From positions 62,001 to 126,000 of the forward strand of contig NZ_PYIX02000003.1 of assembly GCF_003024515.2 (NCBI RefSeq): 64,000 nucleotides of DNA. Reading direction: 5' to 3'. The notes beneath the pieces were generated by a model that worked only from the letters and a program-made list of their open reading frames with translations, did no database searches and was not told the origin of the DNA. Source of the stretch: Acinetobacter sichuanensis. Its GTDB lineage: Bacteria > Pseudomonadota > Gammaproteobacteria > Pseudomonadales > Moraxellaceae. Both the position numbers and the translations under genes were made by a program. Shown here one piece after another: positions 26,458 to 37,080 of this stretch (position 1 is its first letter; every line of letters begins with the position of its first letter).

Positions 26458-27669
26458 ATGCAGCAAGAAGTCATTATTGTGGGTGGTGGGATGGTTGGGC
26501 TAAGTTTGGCTCTGATGTTGGCAAAAGCAAATATCGCAGTTAAATTGCTCGAGGCAATCAAATATCCAAATTATGATGATGCAACCCTTGCACCTTATCA
26601 CTCAAGCTTTGATGCTCGTAATACAGCATTATCTCGTCGTACAGTGCAGATTTATCAGAAGCTTGGACTCTGGGATGCATTACAACAACATGCTACCCCA
26701 ATTTTAGAAGTGCATATTACTGAGCAAGGTAGTTTTGGTAAGGCACGTTTAAAAGCAGATGAAGAAAAAGTCGAAAGCTTTGGTCAGGTGATTGAAAATG
26801 CATGGTTAGGACGTGTGTTATTAACTCAAGTACGTCAACAACCCTTGATTGAACTCATTGATGGTGTGCAAGTCACGTCACTGACTCAAAATCAAGATGA
26901 AGTACAAATAGAAGCAACACGTGGAGGAGAGTACATTCATGCACTCAAAGCCAAATTAGTCATTGCTGCGGATGGTCGAGATTCATTTTGTCGTCAGGCT
27001 TTAGGTATTGGTGTAGACGTACATGATTATGAGCAAGTTGCTATTGTGACCACTGTACAGACATCTAAACCACATCATCAAGTAGGTTTTGAACGCTTTA
27101 GTCATTTAGGACCTTTGGCACTATTACCTTTACCTGGTGAATATCGCCGTTCAGTTGTTTGGCCTGTGACCAAAGGAACTGAGCATGAATGGTTGGGTGA
27201 AGAAAATGATCAACATTTCCTTGATGCTTTGCAAAAAACCTATGGAGATCGTGCAGGGAAATTTATTAAAACAGGAAAGCGTTTTAGTTTTCCGTTATCA
27301 CAAGTATTAGCACATCAACAAGCTGTAGGCCGTGTCATTTTAATGGGTAATGCTGCTCATACTATTCATCCTGTGGCAGGGCAAGGTTTTAATTTATGTA
27401 TGCGTGATGCTGATGTTTTAGTTCGCTATCTTCATCAACAAGTGGTTCATAAAAACGATATTGGTGAGCCTGAAATACTCAAAGCTTATGAGCAAGCGCG
27501 TTTGTCAGATCAAAAGCGTGTGATTAAATTTTGTGATTCAGTTGTACGTGGTTTTAGTAATCAAAATCCAATGTTAAAACTGCTACGTAATACAGGTTTG
27601 GTGGCTTTTGATCTTATTCCTGGGATTAAACCTTTAGTTGCCAATTATGCAATGGGGCTAAAAGCATGA
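26458..27669 (+). CDS. ubiH: 2-octaprenyl-6-methoxyphenol hydroxylase
   Basis: UbiH is a flavin monooxygenase that hydroxylates an intermediate of ubiquinone synthesis. The 403-residue product has the FAD-binding GGGMVGLSLALMLAKA at the N-terminus, the DG motif VIAADGRDSFCRQALGI and the GD-like motif VILMGNAAHTIHPVAGQGFNLCMRDADVL. AAGGG precedes the ATG. It shares four bases (ATGA) with the downstream ubiI, showing translational coupling. UbiH rather than UbiI or UbiF is assigned from position and the A-H-T-I-H-P-V-A-G-Q-G-F-N-L block. Confidence 0.92.
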   Translation: MQQEVIIVGGGMVGLSLALMLAKANIAVKLLEAIKYPNYDDATLAPYHSSFDARNTALSRRTVQIYQKLGLWDALQQHATPILEVHITEQGSFGKARLKADEEKVESFGQVIENAWLGRVLLTQVRQQPLIELIDGVQVTSLTQNQDEVQIEATRGGEYIHALKAKLVIAADGRDSFCRQALGIGVDVHDYEQVAIVTTVQTSKPHHQVGFERFSHLGPLALLPLPGEYRRSVVWPVTKGTEHEWLGEENDQHFLDALQKTYGDRAGKFIKTGKRFSFPLSQVLAHQQAVGRVILMGNAAHTIHPVAGQGFNLCMRDADVLVRYLHQQVVHKNDIGEPEILKAYEQARLSDQKRVIKFCDSVVRGFSNQNPMLKLLRNTGLVAFDLIPGIKPLVANYAMGLKA

Positions 27670-28910
27670 GTCAAACTACACAGAATATATTAGACGTGGT
27701 GATTGTGGGTGGTGGGTTAGTGGGTGGTTTAACTGCTTTATTACTTGCCGAAGGTGGCGTACAAGCGACTGTTTTGGATGCTGCACCTATTTTAGATGAA
27801 AGCAAAACTTTAGCTGTCGCAAATCCACGTGTTTTAGCACTCAGTCAAGCCACTATTCATTTGCTTAAAAAAGTGAATATATGGGACAAAATTGCACGTC
27901 AAATGCCTTATACAGGTATGCAAGTTTGGAATAAAAATGGCTATGGCGAAATTAATTTTGGTCAAGCTTCTACACATTTTCCCACAGATGAACAAAGTCT
28001 AGGTTCCATGGTAGAACCGAGTATTTTAAATCTTGCTATTCAACAAACGATGCTGGAAAAATTAAAAGACTATCGTACCCAAGTTAAAGTGACTCGTGTA
28101 GAGCAAGCTGTTGGATATTGGATCATTCAACTTGCAGATGGCTCAAGCTTGAAAACCAAATTAGTGATTGGTGCAGATGGGGCAAATTCATTTGTACGAG
28201 AGCAAGCATTTATTGATTTAGATATTTTGGACTACAAGCAAGCAGGGTTAACCTGTGCGATTCGTAGCACACAACCTCATCAATATGTTGCACGACAAAT
28301 TTTTCATCCGACAGGACCTTTAGCATTTTTACCCATGGCAAGTTTAGTACCTGAACAAGCAGAACATTGGATTTCAATTGTTTGGACATTACCTGATGAT
28401 TATGCAGATGAATATGCTACTTTAAATGATGCTGAGTTTTGTCAGCTTTTAACCCAAGAAAGTCATCATATGTTGGGAGAAATTTTAGAAGCAACGCCAC
28501 GTGCAAAATTTCCACTCAAGGCTCGTGCTGCACAGCGTTATGTTAAAGAAGGTTTAGCACTGATTGGTGATGCTGCACATGTGATTCATCCTTTGGCAGG
28601 ACAAGGGGTAAATATTGGTTGTTTAGATGCTGCTATTTTATGTGATGTGTTATTACATGATCTAAAGCGTGGCGTATGGGCACATGAGCAAACTTTAAAG
28701 CGTTATGAACATCTACGCAAAGGACAAAATGATGCCATGATGCATAGTATGTCAATCATTGGTTGGTTAGAGTCGGCTGAATTATTTCCTTTTGTTTGGG
28801 CTAGAAACTTTGGTTTAAAACAGGTTGAACATTCCGCATTTTTAAAAGAACGTTTTATGATGCAGGCAAATGGTTTATCAAATTTACAAAATACACGTTA
28901 TGCAATTTAA
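27666..28910 (+). CDS. ubiI: FAD-dependent ubiquinone hydroxylase UbiI/VisC-like
   Basis: This 414-residue flavin monooxygenase is a paralogue of UbiH. It has GGGLVGGLTALLLAEGG, VIGADGANSFVREQA, and LIGDAAHVIHPLAGQGVNIGCLDAAIL. In the standard pepP-ubiH-ubiI order the second gene is UbiI (C5 hydroxylase of ubiquinone synthesis), and this gene is in that place with a four-base overlap. A UbiF-like role cannot be excluded by reading alone. Confidence 0.87.
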   Translation: MSQTTQNILDVVIVGGGLVGGLTALLLAEGGVQATVLDAAPILDESKTLAVANPRVLALSQATIHLLKKVNIWDKIARQMPYTGMQVWNKNGYGEINFGQASTHFPTDEQSLGSMVEPSILNLAIQQTMLEKLKDYRTQVKVTRVEQAVGYWIIQLADGSSLKTKLVIGADGANSFVREQAFIDLDILDYKQAGLTCAIRSTQPHQYVARQIFHPTGPLAFLPMASLVPEQAEHWISIVWTLPDDYADEYATLNDAEFCQLLTQESHHMLGEILEATPRAKFPLKARAAQRYVKEGLALIGDAAHVIHPLAGQGVNIGCLDAAILCDVLLHDLKRGVWAHEQTLKRYEHLRKGQNDAMMHSMSIIGWLESAELFPFVWARNFGLKQVEHSAFLKERFMMQANGLSNLQNTRYAI

Positions 28911-29081
28911 ATAGGATTTGATATTTTTTAGGCAATCATTTAAATAAAATTACTAATTTGGTTAAAAAATATGCGTTTTTAATGTATTTAGTACTAGGCG
29001 AATGCTTAAGAGATTGGTACATTTCTTCGTAAATAAACCTTATTTTGGTAATGATCTGAGTCATTCATGGGGAGAGCTTAA

Positions 29082-29327
29082 ATGACGGATACAAATGATT
29101 ATGATGAAAATGATGACAATGTAGTTGATGACGATGAAGCAAAAGCAGCCGAGAAAGGTGCAAATGCTGCTGATTCTAGTGTGACTGACACTGACTTAGC
29201 GGAAGCAGAAACTCTAACGGTGACTGCGAAGCTGAAACAACGCCAAGCATTGGAAGATGAAGTTGCTGCATTTTTAGCACGTGGTGGGAAAATTACTGAA
29301 GTTCCACCTGATGAGTCTAAAGACTAA
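29082..29327 (+). CDS. sutA: SutA-like acidic RNA-polymerase-binding regulator
   Basis: This 81-residue, very acidic protein has a disordered N-terminus (DTNDYDENDDNVVDDDEAK) and a conserved C-terminal helix and tail, KQRQALEDEVAAFLARGGKITEVPPDE. That block matches Pseudomonas SutA (ALARAMEEFLSRGGKVQEI in memory), which binds RNA polymerase and helps transcription of ribosomal genes during slow growth. The function here is inferred from that match. GGGGAGAG precedes the ATG, and a terminator follows directly. Confidence 0.75.
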   Translation: MTDTNDYDENDDNVVDDDEAKAAEKGANAADSSVTDTDLAEAETLTVTAKLKQRQALEDEVAAFLARGGKITEVPPDESKD

Positions 29328-29340
29328 GTAAACTTTGTCA

Positions 29341-29391
29341 AAAAAGCCCAAATATTTTAGGTAGATGCTTAAAATAGTTTGGGCTTTTTTT
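29341..29391 (+). terminator. Rho-independent terminator after the sutA-like gene
   Basis: The stem AAGCCCAAA-ATTTTA / TAAAAT-TTTGGGCTT is followed by TTTTT, about 14 bases past the stop. Confidence 0.88.
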
Positions 29392-29517
29392 ATTGACGAT
29401 GAATGTCAATGATGGATACTCATCTGCAATAAGATAGAGGTGATGAATAAGTTGTTCCAAAACTACTGATTCTCAAAAGAAGGATGGTTAGCAAGATGAT
29501 ACGTGAGTAGTTAATTT

Positions 29518-30141
29518 TTATTTCAGTGTTTCGATCAATGAACTCAGTTGATCTAAGTTATGATTTTGCAACGTCTCTCGCATTTTTAGAAACTGCTTTT
29601 CATCTATTTCATACAATTTGAGAGAAAGCAGTTTTGTTATATCTTCTTCTGAAAAACGATATTTTATAATTTTTGCAGGGACACCACCAACAATTGCATA
29701 GGGTGGTACATCTTGCGTGACCACAGCACCCGTTGCCACCACAGCACCTTCACCGATTTTTACCCCTTGCATAATCATGGCACGACTACCAATCCAACAG
29801 CCATCGGCAATGACTGTATCACCCGCAGGTAAAAAACTACGGGTATCAAAAGGAAAGGTCGAAATCCAATCAGGACGATGCAACTGATTACCCCCCATCA
29901 TGATCACACATTCAGCACCAAAACAGACAAAATTACCAATATATAACTGATCAATCGGCTTTTCTGGCGTTGAAGGTTTATCATGTAAATAACGCACCAC
30001 ACAACGCTCAAAACCCTGATCCCAATAGGCTGAATAATAAGAATAATTTCCTTTAATATGAATATTGGGGTTTTTCACAGTTTTAGAAATAAATTCAAAT
30101 TCACACCAATGTTTAACAGGTGAGTTGATGGCGTCAGTCAT
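29518..30141 (-). CDS. CatB/Vat-like xenobiotic O-acetyltransferase
   Basis: This 207-residue protein is a left-handed beta-helix (hexapeptide repeat) acetyltransferase. It shows [53 protein letters not shown] with the catalytic His of the CatB/Vat group, and the repeat coils [28 protein letters not shown] then [19 protein letters not shown]. Such enzymes acetylate chloramphenicol, streptogramins or unknown hydroxylated compounds. No resistance phenotype can be claimed from sequence. It lies downstream of a methyltransferase gene on the same strand, past a terminator-like hairpin. Confidence 0.87.
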   Translation of the reverse strand: MTDAINSPVKHWCEFEFISKTVKNPNIHIKGNYSYYSAYWDQGFERCVVRYLHDKPSTPEKPIDQLYIGNFVCFGAECVIMMGGNQLHRPDWISTFPFDTRSFLPAGDTVIADGCWIGSRAMIMQGVKIGEGAVVATGAVVTQDVPPYAIVGGVPAKIIKYRFSEEDITKLLSLKLYEIDEKQFLKMRETLQNHNLDQLSSLIETLK

Positions 30142-30204
30142 AGAGAGTACAAAGCAGAAAGCATATTTGGCTATTCTATATGAGCAAGAATCAAAAATTA
30201 AGTA

Positions 30205-30239
30205 AAATAGCCTAAGTATTATCTAAAACTAGGCTATTT
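30205..30239 (-). terminator. Hairpin terminator after the methyltransferase gene
   Basis: The stem AAATAGCCTA / TAGGCTATTT is followed on the minus strand by TACTTAATTTTTG, about 25 bases past the stop at 30264. Confidence 0.65.
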
Positions 30240-30263
30240 CAGTGATTTAGAGGATGTGGAAAT

Positions 30264-31148
30264 TTACACAAGTTTTAAATGAATTAAATGTGACGCATGT
30301 GTGTGGCGAATATGATCAGGACGATGATGAAAATAACGCTCAGTAATATCAATGCCAGATAAATCTTCTATAACTGCATAACCCATTTTTTGCACAGCAT
30401 TATGTAACTCTTGAGGAATAAATGCGCCCATCAACGGTTCTTTCATAAAACGTGTAAATTGAATTACAAAATGTGATCCTAAGCGCTCAAAACCTTTCAA
30501 GGTTTTATAGTCCACAGAATAGTCCATCACCACCTCACTATTTTGCGCTGCAATTGAGGCAATATTTTGCAATGTGGCTAAAGTTGTTTCAGGTGTTAAA
30601 TAATGTGTTGTGCCTAACCAAGAAAAAAATGCAGCATGATCAGAATCAAATCCACTACGCTTTAAAGCATCCGATAATTTTTCTTTTTCAAAGTCTATGC
30701 TGACAAATTCGACATTAGCAGGCAATTGATTCGATTTAGAAATTTTCTTTAGTTTTTCAATCTTAGTTTTTTGCGTATCAGGATGATCCACTTCAAAAAT
30801 TTTTAGTTGTGGATATTGATCAGCTAAACGTAAAACAAAGGAATCTAAGCCTGCGCCAACTAATACATATTGTTGAATATCATTATTTTCAATTGCTTGC
30901 TGTAATAAATCTTCACTATAGCGTGAACGACCTACCACTTGCCCAGTCAGTTTCCCAAAAGTTTTGTTCATAAAACTTGAATTTAAGGTTTTACGAACTA
31001 ACGAATTATTTAACAGTAAACGCCAACGTGCATTGGTCATATCAAAAGCATATGGGTCTGAAAATACTGGGTTATCGGCATTTAGATGATGGTTGGCGCG
31101 TAAGGCAGCTGCGGCTTCAGCGGTACGACTCACTCGTCCTGCTTTCAT
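30264..31148 (-). CDS. Class I SAM-dependent methyltransferase, LCMT/PF04072 type
   Basis: This 294-residue protein matches the leucine-carboxyl-methyltransferase-like family common in bacteria: N-terminal GRVSRTAEAAAALRA, SRYSEDLLQQAI, the SAM motif QYVLVGAGLDSFVLRL, an acidic strand FEVDHPDTQKTK, FVSIDFEKE, and FSWLGTTHYLTPETTLATL. Substrates of the bacterial members are mostly unknown. ATG at 31148 has GTGGAA upstream. No obvious functional link to its neighbours. Confidence 0.85.
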   Translation of the reverse strand: MKAGRVSRTAEAAAALRANHHLNADNPVFSDPYAFDMTNARWRLLLNNSLVRKTLNSSFMNKTFGKLTGQVVGRSRYSEDLLQQAIENNDIQQYVLVGAGLDSFVLRLADQYPQLKIFEVDHPDTQKTKIEKLKKISKSNQLPANVEFVSIDFEKEKLSDALKRSGFDSDHAAFFSWLGTTHYLTPETTLATLQNIASIAAQNSEVVMDYSVDYKTLKGFERLGSHFVIQFTRFMKEPLMGAFIPQELHNAVQKMGYAVIEDLSGIDITERYFHHRPDHIRHTHASHLIHLKLV

Positions 31149-31260
31149 AATATTTCCACTTGATTTTTTATTTTATAACACTTTAAAAAGAATAGTGAAA
31201 ATTAACAATGGCGTTTTGCTTTGAAGTACGTAGCTAATATGGTCATTTTCGAGCAAGCAT

Positions 31261-31287
31261 AAAAAAGGGCTGAATGATCAGCCCTAA
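31261..31287 (-). terminator. Rho-independent terminator after greA
   Basis: The stem AGGGCTGA / TTCAGCCCT with a short loop is followed by TTTTTT on the minus strand, about 30 bases past the greA stop. Confidence 0.88.
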
Positions 31288-31317
31288 ATTCTATCAAATA
31301 TTGTGCTTTAATATGAA

Positions 31318-31794
31318 TTAAAGATATTCAACACTGACAACTTCATATTCAACTTCGCCTTGTGGCGTGATGATTTTAGCTTCATCACCTTCATTTTTAC
31401 CCAAAAGACCACGCGCGATAGGTGAATTCACAGAAATTTTATTAATTTTAAAATCAGCTTCATCATCACCTACGATTTGGTAGGTTTTTTGTTCTTCAGT
31501 ATCTAAGTTTTCGATGGTCACCGTCACACCAAAAACAACACGACCTGTTTGTTCAAGTTCTTTAACATCAATCACTTGACAAGCACCGAGTTTACCTTCG
31601 ATATCTTGAATACGTCCCTCACAGAAACCTTGCTGTTCACGTGCTGCATGGTATTCTGCATTTTCTTTTAAATCCCCATGTTCACGTGCTTCCGCAATCG
31701 CTGCAATAATACGTGGACGATCAACAGATTTTAACTGCTGAAGTTCTTTTTCTAAGGCTACCTTGCCTTCAGGTGTCATAGGATAACGTTGCAT
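31318..31794 (-). CDS. greA: Transcription elongation factor GreA
   Basis: GreA enters the RNA polymerase secondary channel and stimulates cleavage of backtracked RNA. The 158-residue product has the N-terminal coiled coil with its acidic tip ([30 protein letters not shown]) and the C-terminal FKBP-like domain ([46 protein letters not shown]). GAGGG lies before the ATG. It follows carB, the usual carA-carB-greA order, but a strong terminator sits between carB and greA. Confidence 0.97.
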   Translation of the reverse strand: MQRYPMTPEGKVALEKELQQLKSVDRPRIIAAIAEAREHGDLKENAEYHAAREQQGFCEGRIQDIEGKLGACQVIDVKELEQTGRVVFGVTVTIENLDTEEQKTYQIVGDDEADFKINKISVNSPIARGLLGKNEGDEAKIITPQGEVEYEVVSVEYL

Positions 31795-31845
31795 TGTTGT
31801 CCCTCAATTTGTGAGTGTATGAAAAAAACATAGGTTTAGAAATGA

Positions 31846-31875
31846 AAAAAGCCCGCCACCGAGAGGTGACGGGAC
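31846..31875 (-). terminator. Rho-independent terminator after carB
   Basis: The stem TCCCGTCACC / GGTGGCGGGC with a TCTC loop is followed by TTTTTT on the minus strand, about 15 bases past the carB stop. Confidence 0.9.
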
Positions 31876-31890
31876 TTCTCGGTAAACGAA

Positions 31891-34800
31891 TTAACCTACA
31901 GTTTGTAAATCTTGCAAACGGTATACATCCATTGGCAATTTAATTGCTAAAGCTTGGCAAACAGCATCAGCGCCATTTAAGGTTGTAGTGTAATACACTT
32001 TACCTTGAAGTGCTGAACGACGAATCGAGAACGAATCTTGCTGAGCTTGTTTACCTTCAGTTGTATTGATAATGAGCTGAACTTCGCCATTTTTCAAGCG
32101 GTCAACGATATTAGGACGACCTTCTGTGACTTTGTTCACGCGTTCACATTCAATACCTGCATCTTTAATTACATCATAAGTTCCGCCAGTAGCGATAACT
32201 TTGAAGCCAAGATCAGTTAACTGTTTTGCAATACCAACAGCACGAGGCTTGTCAGAATCACGTACAGAAATAAATGCGTGTTTTACTTCGCCTTCGGTAG
32301 GAAGACCAGGTAAACGTTCATTTGCACCTAAAACAGCTTTATAGAATGCTTCACCAAAAGTTTTACCTACACCCATCACTTCACCTGTAGATTTCATCTC
32401 AGGTCCAAGAATTGGATCTACACCAGGGAACTTGTTGAATGGGAATACAGCTTCTTTTACTGCAAAATGAGTCGGGATGATTTCTTTAGTGAATCCTTGA
32501 GATTCTAAAGATTGACCCGCCATACAACGCGCAGCAACTTTTGCTAAAGAGTCACCGATACATTTAGAAACGAATGGCACAGTACGTGATGCACGTGGAT
32601 TTACTTCTAAAATATAAACGTCATTACCTTTTACAGCATACTGAACGTTCATCAGACCAACAACGCCAAGTTCTTTTGCCATTGCAACTGTTTGACGACG
32701 CATTTCATCCTGAATCTCTTGAGAAAGAGAATAAGGAGGAATAGAACATGCTGAGTCACCTGAGTGAATACCTGCTTGTTCGATATGCTGCATGATACCG
32801 CCGATCACAACGTCTTTACCGTCAGATACGCAGTCTACGTCAACTTCGATTGCATCATCTAAGAAATGGTCAAGAAGAACAGGCGCTTCATTTGATGCTT
32901 GAACCGCATCACGTAAGTAGCGTTTAAGTTCGTCATCGTTGTATACGATTTCCATCGCACGACCACCGAGTACATACGAAGGACGTACTACTAATGGATA
33001 GCCAACTTTCGCAGCTTCAGCCATACCTTCTTCAGCAGATTTTACAATGCTGTTGTTTGGTTGACGAAGTTGTAGACGTTGAATCATTTGTTGGAAACGT
33101 TCACGGTCTTCTGCACGGTCGATTGCATCTGGAGATGTACCGATAATTGGCGCACCTGCTTCTTCTAAAGCACGAGCCAATTTAAGCGGAGTTTGACCAC
33201 CGTACTGTACAATAATACCTTTAGGCTTTTCAGTACGTACGATTTCAAGTACATCTTCAAGCGTAATTGGTTCGAAGTACAAACGATCAGATGTATCATA
33301 ATCGGTAGAAACTGTTTCAGGGTTACAGTTCACCATGATGGTTTCGTAACCGTCTTCACGCATTGCAAGCGCCGCGTGTACACAGCAGTAATCGAACTCG
33401 ATCCCTTGACCAATACGGTTAGGACCGCCACCGATCACCATGATCTTATCTTTAGTCGATGGGTTCGATTCACACTCTTCATCGTAAGTTGAATACATAT
33501 ACGCTGTATCTGATTCAAACTCAGCAGCACATGTATCTACACGTTTGTAAACAGGGGTTACGCCCAAGTTCCAACGGTGTTTACGGAATTGTTTTTGTGA
33601 AATGCCCATCAAGTTCGCAATGCGAAGGTCAGATAAACCTTTACGTTTGAATGCACGGATGTTATCGGCATTCAAATCACCAAAACCTAAAGTTTTGATT
33701 TCATTTTCAGTTTTAACGATATCTTCGATTTGGATCAAGAACCAGCGGTCAATCTTCGTTGCTTCAAAAACGTCATCTAAAGTGAAGCCGTGACGGAACG
33801 CGTCAGCTACATACCAAATACGCTCAGGACCTGGAACTTTAAGCTCAACTAAAATCTTTTCACGTGCGCCTTCAGTACCTAGCGCGATTTTTTCATCAAA
33901 ACCACAAGCACCCACTTCAAGACCACGGAGTGCTTTATTTACAGACTCTTGGAAGTTACGACCAATCGCCATGACTTCACCAACAGATTTCATCTGTGTC
34001 GTCAAAGTTGCGTCAGCTTGTGGGAATTTTTCGAAGTTGAAACGTGGAACTTTAGTGACAACGTAGTCAATTGCAGGTTCGAATGATGCAGGTGTTGTAC
34101 CGCCAGTGATGTCATTTTTCAATTCATCAAGCGTATAACCTACAGCAAGTTTTGCTGCGATTTTTGCAATCGGGAAACCTGTTGCTTTAGACGCAAGCGC
34201 AGAAGAACGAGAAACACGTGGGTTCATCTCGATGATGACCATACGACCATCTTTCGGGTTAATACCGAACTGAACGTTTGAACCACCCGTTTCAACACCA
34301 ATTTCACGAAGAACAGCTAAAGATGCATTACGCATCAATTGATATTCTTTGTCTGTCAATGTTTGTGCAGGCGCAACAGTGATTGAGTCACCTGTGTGTA
34401 CACCCATTGGGTCGAAGTTTTCAATCGCACATACGATGATACAGTTGTCGTTTTTATCACGAACAACTTCCATTTCGTATTCTTTCCAACCAATTAAAGA
34501 TTCATCAATCAATAATTGTTTAGTTGGAGAAAGATCGAAACCGCGTTCACAGATTTCAATGAATTCTTCTTTGTTATATGCAATACCGCCGCCAGAACCA
34601 CCCATAGTGAATGAAGGACGGATAATCACAGGGAAACCAAAACGTGCTTGGATCGCTAAAGCTTCTTCCATTGACTCAGCAATGTCAGCTTTTGGACATT
34701 CAAGACCAATTTTACGCATTGCGATATCGAAAAGTTTACGGTCTTCCGCTTTTTCGATCGCTTCTTTGGTCGCACCAATCAATTCAACATTGAATTTTTT

Positions 34801-35124
34801 GAGAATGCCATGCTCATCAAGTGCAAGAGCACAGTTCAAAGCAGTTTGACCACCCATTGTAGGAAGAACTGCATCTGGGCGTTCTTTCTCAATGATTGCT
34901 GCAACAGTTTGCCAAGTAATCGGTTCGATATACGTTGCATCTGCCATAGCAGGGTCAGTCATAATGGTCGCTGGGTTAGAGTTGACCAAAATAACACGAT
35001 AACCTTCTTCACGAAGCGCTTTACATGCTTGTGCACCTGAGTAGTCAAACTCACATGCTTGACCGATGACAATTGGACCCGCACCAATAATCAGGATGCT
35101 TTTAATGTCTGTACGTTTAGCCAT
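31891..35124 (-). CDS. carB: Carbamoyl-phosphate synthase large subunit
   Basis: CarB makes carbamoyl phosphate from ammonia (supplied by CarA), bicarbonate and two ATP, feeding pyrimidine and arginine synthesis. The 1077-residue product has the two homologous ATP-grasp halves ([23 protein letters not shown] ... and [21 protein letters not shown] ...) and the C-terminal allosteric MGS-like domain ([20 protein letters not shown]). Length equals the family norm. It starts 13 bases after the carA stop with AAGGAG upstream. Confidence 0.98.
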   Translation of the reverse strand: MAKRTDIKSILIIGAGPIVIGQACEFDYSGAQACKALREEGYRVILVNSNPATIMTDPAMADATYIEPITWQTVAAIIEKERPDAVLPTMGGQTALNCALALDEHGILKKFNVELIGATKEAIEKAEDRKLFDIAMRKIGLECPKADIAESMEEALAIQARFGFPVIIRPSFTMGGSGGGIAYNKEEFIEICERGFDLSPTKQLLIDESLIGWKEYEMEVVRDKNDNCIIVCAIENFDPMGVHTGDSITVAPAQTLTDKEYQLMRNASLAVLREIGVETGGSNVQFGINPKDGRMVIIEMNPRVSRSSALASKATGFPIAKIAAKLAVGYTLDELKNDITGGTTPASFEPAIDYVVTKVPRFNFEKFPQADATLTTQMKSVGEVMAIGRNFQESVNKALRGLEVGACGFDEKIALGTEGAREKILVELKVPGPERIWYVADAFRHGFTLDDVFEATKIDRWFLIQIEDIVKTENEIKTLGFGDLNADNIRAFKRKGLSDLRIANLMGISQKQFRKHRWNLGVTPVYKRVDTCAAEFESDTAYMYSTYDEECESNPSTKDKIMVIGGGPNRIGQGIEFDYCCVHAALAMREDGYETIMVNCNPETVSTDYDTSDRLYFEPITLEDVLEIVRTEKPKGIIVQYGGQTPLKLARALEEAGAPIIGTSPDAIDRAEDRERFQQMIQRLQLRQPNNSIVKSAEEGMAEAAKVGYPLVVRPSYVLGGRAMEIVYNDDELKRYLRDAVQASNEAPVLLDHFLDDAIEVDVDCVSDGKDVVIGGIMQHIEQAGIHSGDSACSIPPYSLSQEIQDEMRRQTVAMAKELGVVGLMNVQYAVKGNDVYILEVNPRASRTVPFVSKCIGDSLAKVAARCMAGQSLESQGFTKEIIPTHFAVKEAVFPFNKFPGVDPILGPEMKSTGEVMGVGKTFGEAFYKAVLGANERLPGLPTEGEVKHAFISVRDSDKPRAVGIAKQLTDLGFKVIATGGTYDVIKDAGIECERVNKVTEGRPNIVDRLKNGEVQLIINTTEGKQAQQDSFSIRRSALQGKVYYTTTLNGADAVCQALAIKLPMDVYRLQDLQTVG

Positions 35125-35137
35125 GATCGCTCCTTAA

Positions 35138-36280
35138 TTACTTCTTAGATGCTTCAATAAGTTCGATGAAATGATCGAACAATGGTGCACAGTCATGTGG
35201 ACCAGGGCTTGCTTCAGGGTGACCTTGGAAGCTAAACGCTGGCTTGTCTGTACGATGAATCCCTTGCAGGGTTTGATCGAACAATGATTTGTGCGTTGCT
35301 TTTAGCGTTGCAGGTAAAGTTTCTGCATCTACTGCGAAGCCATGGTTTTGAGAAGTAATCATCACTGTACCATCTTCAAGATTTTGTACAGGATGGTTAG
35401 CACCGTGGTGACCGTGAGGCATTTTCACAGTTTTAGCACCAGATGCAAGAGCAAGAATTTGGTGACCTAAGCAGATCCCAAATACAGGCACATTACGCGC
35501 ATCTTCCACAATTGTTTTTACTGCTTCAATGGCATAGTCACATGCTGCTGGGTCGCCAGGACCATTTGACAAGAATATGCCATCTGGATTCAAAGCAAGG
35601 ACTTTTTCAGCAGGTGTCTGTGCAGGAACAACAGTTAATTTACAACCGCGATCTGCAAGCATACGTAAGATGTTGGTTTTGACACCGTAATCGTATGCAA
35701 CAACATGGAATTTAGCTTCAGGCTGAGAGAAACCTTGACCTAAAACCCAAGAGCCTTCAGTCCATTCAAAACCTTCAGGGTCGCAACATTCTTTGGCAAG
35801 ATCTAAACCATTTAAACCACCAAATGCACGTGCTTTTGCAATCGCTTCTTCTTCAGTGATATTTTCACCAGCAAGAATACAACCATTTTGTGCGCCTTTA
35901 TCACGTAAAATACGTGTTAATTTGCGTGTGTCGATATCTGCAATTGCAACGACATTATGTTCTTTTAAATAGTCGCCTAAAGATTGCGTTGATCGGAAGT
36001 TGCTATGTAATAAAGGCAAGTCACGAATGATTAAACCATTCGCCCAGACTTTGTGAATGCGACCAGACTCAGCGTCTTCGTCATTACAACCAGTATTACC
36101 GATATGAGGATAAGTTAAAGTTACAAGTTGCTGGGCATAACTTGGATCGGTCAAGATTTCTTGATAACCAGTCATGGCAGTGTTAAAAACGACTTCACCA
36201 GTCGTACTTCCCGTAGCGCCGATCGATGTACCTTTAAAGATAGTACCGTCAGCAAGGGCTAAAATGGCGGGGGTGCTCAA
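35138..36280 (-). CDS. carA: Carbamoyl-phosphate synthase small (glutaminase) subunit
   Basis: CarA hydrolyses glutamine and channels ammonia to CarB. The 380-residue product has the N-terminal CarA domain ([22 protein letters not shown]) and the class I glutamine amidotransferase domain with catalytic Cys in [14 protein letters not shown] and His/Glu in [15 protein letters not shown]. The start is TTG at 36280, supported by CAGGAG seven bases upstream and by [11 protein letters not shown] matching the family. The leader carries two nested terminator-like hairpins. Confidence 0.97.
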   Translation of the reverse strand: MSTPAILALADGTIFKGTSIGATGSTTGEVVFNTAMTGYQEILTDPSYAQQLVTLTYPHIGNTGCNDEDAESGRIHKVWANGLIIRDLPLLHSNFRSTQSLGDYLKEHNVVAIADIDTRKLTRILRDKGAQNGCILAGENITEEEAIAKARAFGGLNGLDLAKECCDPEGFEWTEGSWVLGQGFSQPEAKFHVVAYDYGVKTNILRMLADRGCKLTVVPAQTPAEKVLALNPDGIFLSNGPGDPAACDYAIEAVKTIVEDARNVPVFGICLGHQILALASGAKTVKMPHGHHGANHPVQNLEDGTVMITSQNHGFAVDAETLPATLKATHKSLFDQTLQGIHRTDKPAFSFQGHPEASPGPHDCAPLFDHFIELIEASKK

Positions 36281-36319
36281 ACCAAAGCTCCTGAACTAAA
36301 ACCACAAAAATAGGGCTGT

Positions 36320-36384
36320 AAAAAAGCGAGTAGACGAAAAAAAAGGAAGGTTAATTAAATCCTACCCTCCCTGTGTCTGCTCGC
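36320..36384 (-). promoter_or_regulatory. Nested attenuator-like hairpins in the carAB leader
   Basis: On the minus strand the leader reads an outer arm GCGAGCAGAC (36375-36384), an inner hairpin GGAGGGT / ACCTTCC (36364-36370 with 36345-36351, one G-T pair) followed by eight T (36337-36344), then the outer arm partner GTCTACTCGC (36326-36335, one mismatch) followed by six T (36320-36325). Both therefore look like intrinsic terminators, one nested in the loop of the other, between the promoter and the carA start 40 bases further on. Attenuation of carAB by pyrimidine or arginine level is a reasonable inference. I see no AUG-started leader peptide. Confidence 0.7.
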
Positions 36385-36401
36385 TTATAACTTAACACTG
36401 C

Positions 36402-36430
36402 ATTATACGCATCATTACCTTTGAAGTCCA
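36402..36430 (-). promoter_or_regulatory. carA: Sigma-70 promoter of carAB
   Basis: A perfect TATAAT (36402-36407) lies 17 bases from TGGACT (36425-36430, four of six) on the minus strand. Initiation is expected near 36395, about ten bases before the attenuator-like structure. Confidence 0.72.
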
Positions 36431-37018
36431 TGTAAAAAATTAACAATATGTCAGATAAACACCTTGTATTTAGAGTGAGTTTCTGTTTTATAAAAAATGA
36501 ATATCTAATCGCTAAAATGTAATATTTATTCGATAAATCAAAATTTAAAATTTATTGTTATAGTTTAGCTTGTTAGCAAGGTTTTTATTAAAAATAGTAA
36601 AACGTAATAAATTTAACGATTGGTAAAAAATATTTTCCCATTGTTTTGAGTTATAAAAAAATAGCTTAAAAATAAAACATGAGCAGGCGTTTTATTTGTG
36701 TACCATTTCATAAAAAATGTTCATTTGTATTATTTATTAGTCAGTTTAAGTGGGTTGGAAATAATCATCAGTTTAAAAATAAATTTTAAAACGAATTATT
36801 CAAAACATTAGAAAATGGAAAATGAGGTGGCATAACGCTCTTTTAGGCTTTGTATATGTTTGGAGTTTTGACACAGAGTCTGGGTGAATTTTATATGAAA
36901 TTTATATTGGATTTTGTTTCTGGTTATGGGAGGGGCATACTTTATATGATTGTTCTAATCAGCAATTTATTTTTATTGTTTTATCTCCTAGTGATGTTGG
37001 TAGTTGGCTGTAAAAAGA
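36431..37018. other. Long AT-rich intergenic region upstream of carA
   Basis: Nearly 600 very AT-rich bases have no convincing gene. An 81-codon plus-strand frame (36850-37095) is hydrophobic but crosses a strong minus-strand terminator hairpin and overlaps the end of the next gene. It lacks a clear ribosome site, except at an internal ATG at 36895. Confidence 0.5.
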
Positions 37019-37050
37019 TAAAGCAAAAGGGGGGAACCTTTTGCTTTTGT
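37019..37050 (-). terminator. Rho-independent terminator after the yhbY-DOMON operon
   Basis: The stem AAGCAAAAGG / CCTTTTGCTT with a short C/T-rich loop is followed by TATCTTTTT on the minus strand, about 30 bases past the stop at 37081. Confidence 0.8.
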
Positions 37051-37080
37051 TACTTTTACATTTCATTAAGACAATGTGGC

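Noticed and set aside
29518..30141. Chloramphenicol resistance gene
   Set aside because: The protein is CatB/Vat-like in fold, but members of this family act on many substrates and the sequence alone does not show resistance.
36338..36398. Possible GTG-started 15-codon leader peptide in the carA leader
   Set aside because: Its GTG would lie at or before the expected transcript start, with no ribosome site, so it would have to be leaderless. No AUG alternative was seen.
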